From Bradyrhizobium sp. SRS-191 (GTDB taxonomy: Bacteria > Pseudomonadota > Alphaproteobacteria > Rhizobiales > Xanthobacteraceae), in assembly GCF_024586915.1 (NCBI RefSeq), contig NZ_JANBVS010000028.1, forward strand, positions 1-64,000: a stretch of 64,000 nucleotides of DNA, in the 5' to 3' direction. Below, piece after piece: positions 61,411 to 64,000 of the stretch (position 1 is its first letter; each line of letters opens with the position of its first letter). The notes below the pieces were generated by a model. It was not told where the DNA came from. It did no database searches and saw nothing but the letters and a program-made list of their open reading frames with translations. Made by a program: the position numbers and the translations under genes.

Positions 61411-62025
61411 ATGAAACTCACCTTCTCGCCCGCCTCGCCGTTCGCCCGCAAGGTGCGCATCGCCGCCATCGAGCTCGGCCTGATCGACAGGATCGAGTTC
61501 ACGCCCGCCGCTGTCATGCCCGGCCAGGCGAATGACGAGTACATGAAGATCACGCCGCTGAAGAAGCTGCCGGTGCTGATCCTCGACAATGGCGACGTCA
61601 TCCTGGATTCCTACGTCATCGTCGAATATCTCGACGAGCTCGCCGGCGGCAACAGACTGATCCCCGCCTCGGGCCCGTCGCGCTGGAAGGTCAAGAGCGA
61701 GCATTCGATGCTGCAGGGCATGCTCGATTCGATGCTGCTGTGTCGCTACGAGGCGATGGTGCGCCCGGAGGGCACGCGCTGGCAGGCCTGGTCCGACGAC
61801 CACTGGAACAGAGCCTGGATGGGCATGGCGCGCTTCAATGCGCAAAGCGACCTGATGACGCGCCCGTTCGACATCGTGTCGATCGGACTCGTCTGCGTGC
61901 TCGGCTATTCTGACTTCCGCTTCGCCGATTGCGGCTGGCGCAAGGCCTATCCCGCGCTCGACGCGTTCCATCAGAAGATGCTGGAGCGTGAGTCCGTGAA
62001 GATCTCGGTGCCGCCGGCGGCGTGA
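61411..62025 (+). CDS. Glutathione S-transferase family protein
   Basis: This is a 204-residue protein. The N-terminal thioredoxin-like domain has KLTFSPASPFARKVRIAAIELGL with the candidate Ser, then LKKLPVLILDNGDVILDSYVIVEYLDE. That contains the cis-Pro and the glutathione-gamma-Glu-binding DS pair. A helical C-terminal domain follows. The function is probably a detoxification or lyase-type reaction within the small catabolic run. The ATG at 61411 follows CAGGAGCACCACG. The second MBL-fold gene begins 23 bases after the stop. Confidence 0.88.
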   Translation: MKLTFSPASPFARKVRIAAIELGLIDRIEFTPAAVMPGQANDEYMKITPLKKLPVLILDNGDVILDSYVIVEYLDELAGGNRLIPASGPSRWKVKSEHSMLQGMLDSMLLCRYEAMVRPEGTRWQAWSDDHWNRAWMGMARFNAQSDLMTRPFDIVSIGLVCVLGYSDFRFADCGWRKAYPALDAFHQKMLERESVKISVPPAA

Positions 62026-62048
62026 TCTCCTGAAATGAAAGTGCAACG

Positions 62049-62912
62049 ATGCTGAATTTCTCGGTTGCCGACACGACCATCCATCGCATCATCGAGCAGG
62101 AGACCACCTTCCTGCCGGCGCGCGAGGTGTTTCCGGATCTGACACCGGAGATGTTGGCAGCCGAGCGTGGCATGCTGCAAGCAGCCCATGCGCTGGACGC
62201 ACAGGACACCCTGATCCTGTGCTTCCAGTCCTACGTGGTGAAGACGCCTCACCACACCATCCTGATCGACAGCTGCATCGGCAACGACAAGCCGCGCGCG
62301 CGGCCGGTCTGGAACATGAAGAGCGACGACACCTACATGCGGGCGCTCGCCGCGGCCGGCATCGGGGTCGACGACATCGATATCGTGATGTGCACGCATC
62401 TGCACACTGATCACGTCGGCTGGAACACGCGGCTCGACAATGGCCTGTGGGTGCCGACCTTTCCCAAAGCGCGTTACGTGTTTGCGCAAACCGAATACGA
62501 CTATTGGGTCGCGCAGAACGCCAAGGCCGAGGTGCCGGCCTTTGCCGACAGCGTGCTGCCGGTGGTCGAGGCCCAGCGCGCCGACATCGTCAGCGACGCA
62601 TTTGCGATCGGCGATCATGTCCGGCTGCTGCCGACACCCGGGCACACGCCCGGCCATGTCGCTGTCGCCATTGGCAAAGGCAAGGATGACGCTGTCTTTG
62701 CCGGCGATCTGATCCACTCGCCGTTGCAGCTCGCTTATCCCGAGCTGTCACCGAAATTCGACGTCGACGCCAAGCAGGCCGCCGTGACGCGGCGCGCCTT
62801 TCTCGATCGCTATTGCGACACCCCGACATTGTGCTGCACGGCGCATTTCCCGTCGCCCTCGGTCGGCCGCATCACGCGCAAGGGCAACGGCTTCGCCTGC
62901 GAGGCCATCTAG
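62049..62912 (+). CDS. MBL-fold metallo-hydrolase (paralogue 2)
   Basis: This is a 287-residue metallo-beta-lactamase-fold protein with His117-x-His119-x-Asp121-His122 (CTHLHTDHVGWNT), LPTPGHTPGHVAVA, VFAGDLIHSP and the terminal TAHFPSPS. It matches the product at 59477 in length and in most motifs, including GNDK-VPVWN-type and PTFPKARYVFAQTEY segments, so the pair arose by duplication. The two copies flank the FAH-like and GST genes. Confidence 0.88.
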   Translation: MLNFSVADTTIHRIIEQETTFLPAREVFPDLTPEMLAAERGMLQAAHALDAQDTLILCFQSYVVKTPHHTILIDSCIGNDKPRARPVWNMKSDDTYMRALAAAGIGVDDIDIVMCTHLHTDHVGWNTRLDNGLWVPTFPKARYVFAQTEYDYWVAQNAKAEVPAFADSVLPVVEAQRADIVSDAFAIGDHVRLLPTPGHTPGHVAVAIGKGKDDAVFAGDLIHSPLQLAYPELSPKFDVDAKQAAVTRRAFLDRYCDTPTLCCTAHFPSPSVGRITRKGNGFACEAI

Positions 62913-62914
62913 CC

Positions 62915-63247
62915 TCAATCGACGATGAACAGTTTTGCGCCGGTCGCGGTGAACGACCGGTGCGCGGCGTCGCCGAGATCGGAGACCTGGTAGCTCATGC
63001 CCGCCGAGAGCGTGAACTTGCGGCCGTCCTTGAGCTCGCTCTCGAGCTCACCTTCCAGCACCAGCAGGATGTGGCCGCGGTCGCACCAATGATCCGCGAG
63101 ATAGCCGGGCGTATACTCGACCTGCCGTACGCGAATGTCGCCGATCATCAGCGTCCGCCAATACGCCTTGCCCTGCTCGCCCGGATGCTCGGTGACCGGC
63201 ACGGCGGACCAATCGGTGACGGTGAAGGGGAGCGTCGGAATCTTCAT
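62915..63247 (-). CDS. DHCW-motif cupin-fold protein
   Basis: This is a 110-residue single-domain cupin with ADHWCDRGHILLVLEGELE, close to the DHCW-motif family, and a second strand set ending SYQVSDLGDAAHRSF. The His/Asp/Cys cluster may bind a metal. The ATG at 63247 gives MKIPTLPFTVTDW; the upstream in-frame extension has no ribosome-binding site. Its end is 3 bases from the end of the convergent MBL-fold gene. Confidence 0.85.
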   Translation of the reverse strand: MKIPTLPFTVTDWSAVPVTEHPGEQGKAYWRTLMIGDIRVRQVEYTPGYLADHWCDRGHILLVLEGELESELKDGRKFTLSAGMSYQVSDLGDAAHRSFTATGAKLFIVD

Positions 63248-63343
63248 GGCGGACTCGCTTTGAGATGGGTCGGCCGGTCCCGGCCTCGCCATCGCATAGA
63301 TCGCAACGAGGCCGAGATCAAACCCGCGCGCCCAGCTTAGCCT

Positions 63344-63886
63344 TTAATCGAACAGGCTCGGCGTGTAGTTCACCGCCGCGCCCTCGATCGCCAGCATCTT
63401 CAGCTTGGTGTCGACGCCGCCGTTGGCGGAAAAGCCGCCCGGCTTGTTGCCGGCCGCGAGCACGCGATGACAGGGCACCACGATCGGGCACGGGTTGCGT
63501 CCGAGCGCCTGGCCGACCTCACGCGACAGTTCCACGCCGCCGAGCTGCTTGGCGATGTCGCCATAGGTCAGCGTCTGCCCCGGCGGGATCCGGCGCGCGA
63601 TGTCGTAGACGCCGCGCTGGAACGCGCTGACGCCGTCGAGATCGAGATCGACATCGCTGAGATCGTCCGGCTCGCCGGCCAGCAGCGCCTTGATACGTTC
63701 GATGACGCGCTGCACATGCTGCGACGGCTCAGCGTCGACGATCCCGGGATAGCGCTGCTGCATTCGCGTCCGGATCTGCGCCACGCCGCCCATCGGCAGC
63801 TGCACCGCGTTGATGCCGCGCGGTCCCCAGGCGACCGCGCAGGTGCCGATCTCGGTTTCGAACAATGTATAGCTGTGGTCTGACAT
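63344..63886 (-). CDS. ogt: Methylated-DNA-protein cysteine methyltransferase (Ogt-type)
   Basis: This 180-residue suicide repair protein removes alkyl groups from O6-alkylguanine. The active-site motif is PIVVPCHRVLAAG, with the acceptor Cys at about residue 144. The DNA-binding part shows TLTYGDIAKQL with REVGQALGRNPCP, and the C-terminus has FSANGGVDTKLKMLAIEG. There is no AdaA-like N-terminal domain, so it is the Ogt class. GGAG 6 bases upstream supports the ATG at 63886 over earlier in-frame Met codons. Confidence 0.93.
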   Translation of the reverse strand: MSDHSYTLFETEIGTCAVAWGPRGINAVQLPMGGVAQIRTRMQQRYPGIVDAEPSQHVQRVIERIKALLAGEPDDLSDVDLDLDGVSAFQRGVYDIARRIPPGQTLTYGDIAKQLGGVELSREVGQALGRNPCPIVVPCHRVLAAGNKPGGFSANGGVDTKLKMLAIEGAAVNYTPSLFD

Positions 63887-64000
63887 GGCGGGCTCCATCG
63901 TCGCTCTGCCCCGTATCATCTGACGATCAAATTAGGCTTGGAGAATGTTGCGATCCACCCGGATTCTGCCAATGTCGACAGGCGCGCATTCGCGGCCCCA

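Overview
The window is GC-rich alphaproteobacterial chromosome, most likely from a Bradyrhizobium-type member of the Rhizobiales. The inference rests on a complete nosRZDFYLX cluster with a FixK-like box upstream, an exbB with a long Ala/Pro/Thr-rich N-terminus, an initiator tRNA with an A-U pair in the anticodon stem, and several intergenic inverted-repeat families of the kind common in that genus. No phage, IS element, CRISPR array, rRNA or replication origin was seen.

Layout. 1-4.6 kb: a gene fragment, a HAD phosphatase, small membrane and DUF427 proteins, a zinc-ribbon metallo-beta-lactamase-fold protein and a cyanuric acid hydrolase-family enzyme. 4.9-14.4 kb: iron uptake, with two tandem paralogous TonB-dependent siderophore receptors, a PiuC/YbiX-type Fe(II)/2OG hydroxylase and an exbB-exbD-tonB operon. 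14.9-18.9 kb: an outer-membrane beta-barrel protein, a cupredoxin-like protein and a PepSY/cytochrome b561 pair. 19.7-27.1 kb: a tightly packed three-gene minus-strand unit encoding a 1733-residue membrane-anchored protein derived from a giant superfamily-1 helicase but without its P-loop and Walker B acid, an FGE-like membrane protein without the catalytic cysteines, and a secreted DUF4399 protein. This is the best candidate for an undescribed system. 27.7-31.9 kb: an RND efflux adaptor and pump. 31.9-41.9 kb: a ferritin-like protein divergent from the nos operon, which reduces N2O to N2. 42.2-48.4 kb: a five-gene overlapping operon (ThDP enzyme, enolase-superfamily enzyme, membrane protein, gluconate-2-dehydrogenase subunit 3-like protein, GMC oxidoreductase), probably for sugar-acid oxidation. 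48.6-52.2 kb: a thiol/quinone-stress type module (HxlR regulator divergent from an NmrA-like protein, azoreductase, DsbA-like protein and SDR), followed by the initiator tRNA. 53-64 kb: aldehyde and alcohol oxidation (coniferyl-aldehyde-type dehydrogenase, GMC oxidoreductase, two SDRs), a CvpA-like protein, a run of small catabolic genes (two paralogous metallo-beta-lactamase-fold hydrolases around a fumarylacetoacetate-hydrolase protein and a GST), a cupin and an O6-alkylguanine-DNA alkyltransferase.

Gene functions are assigned from motifs and family resemblance read by eye. Start codons were chosen by ribosome-binding-site spacing and signal peptides. Regulatory sites are candidates only.
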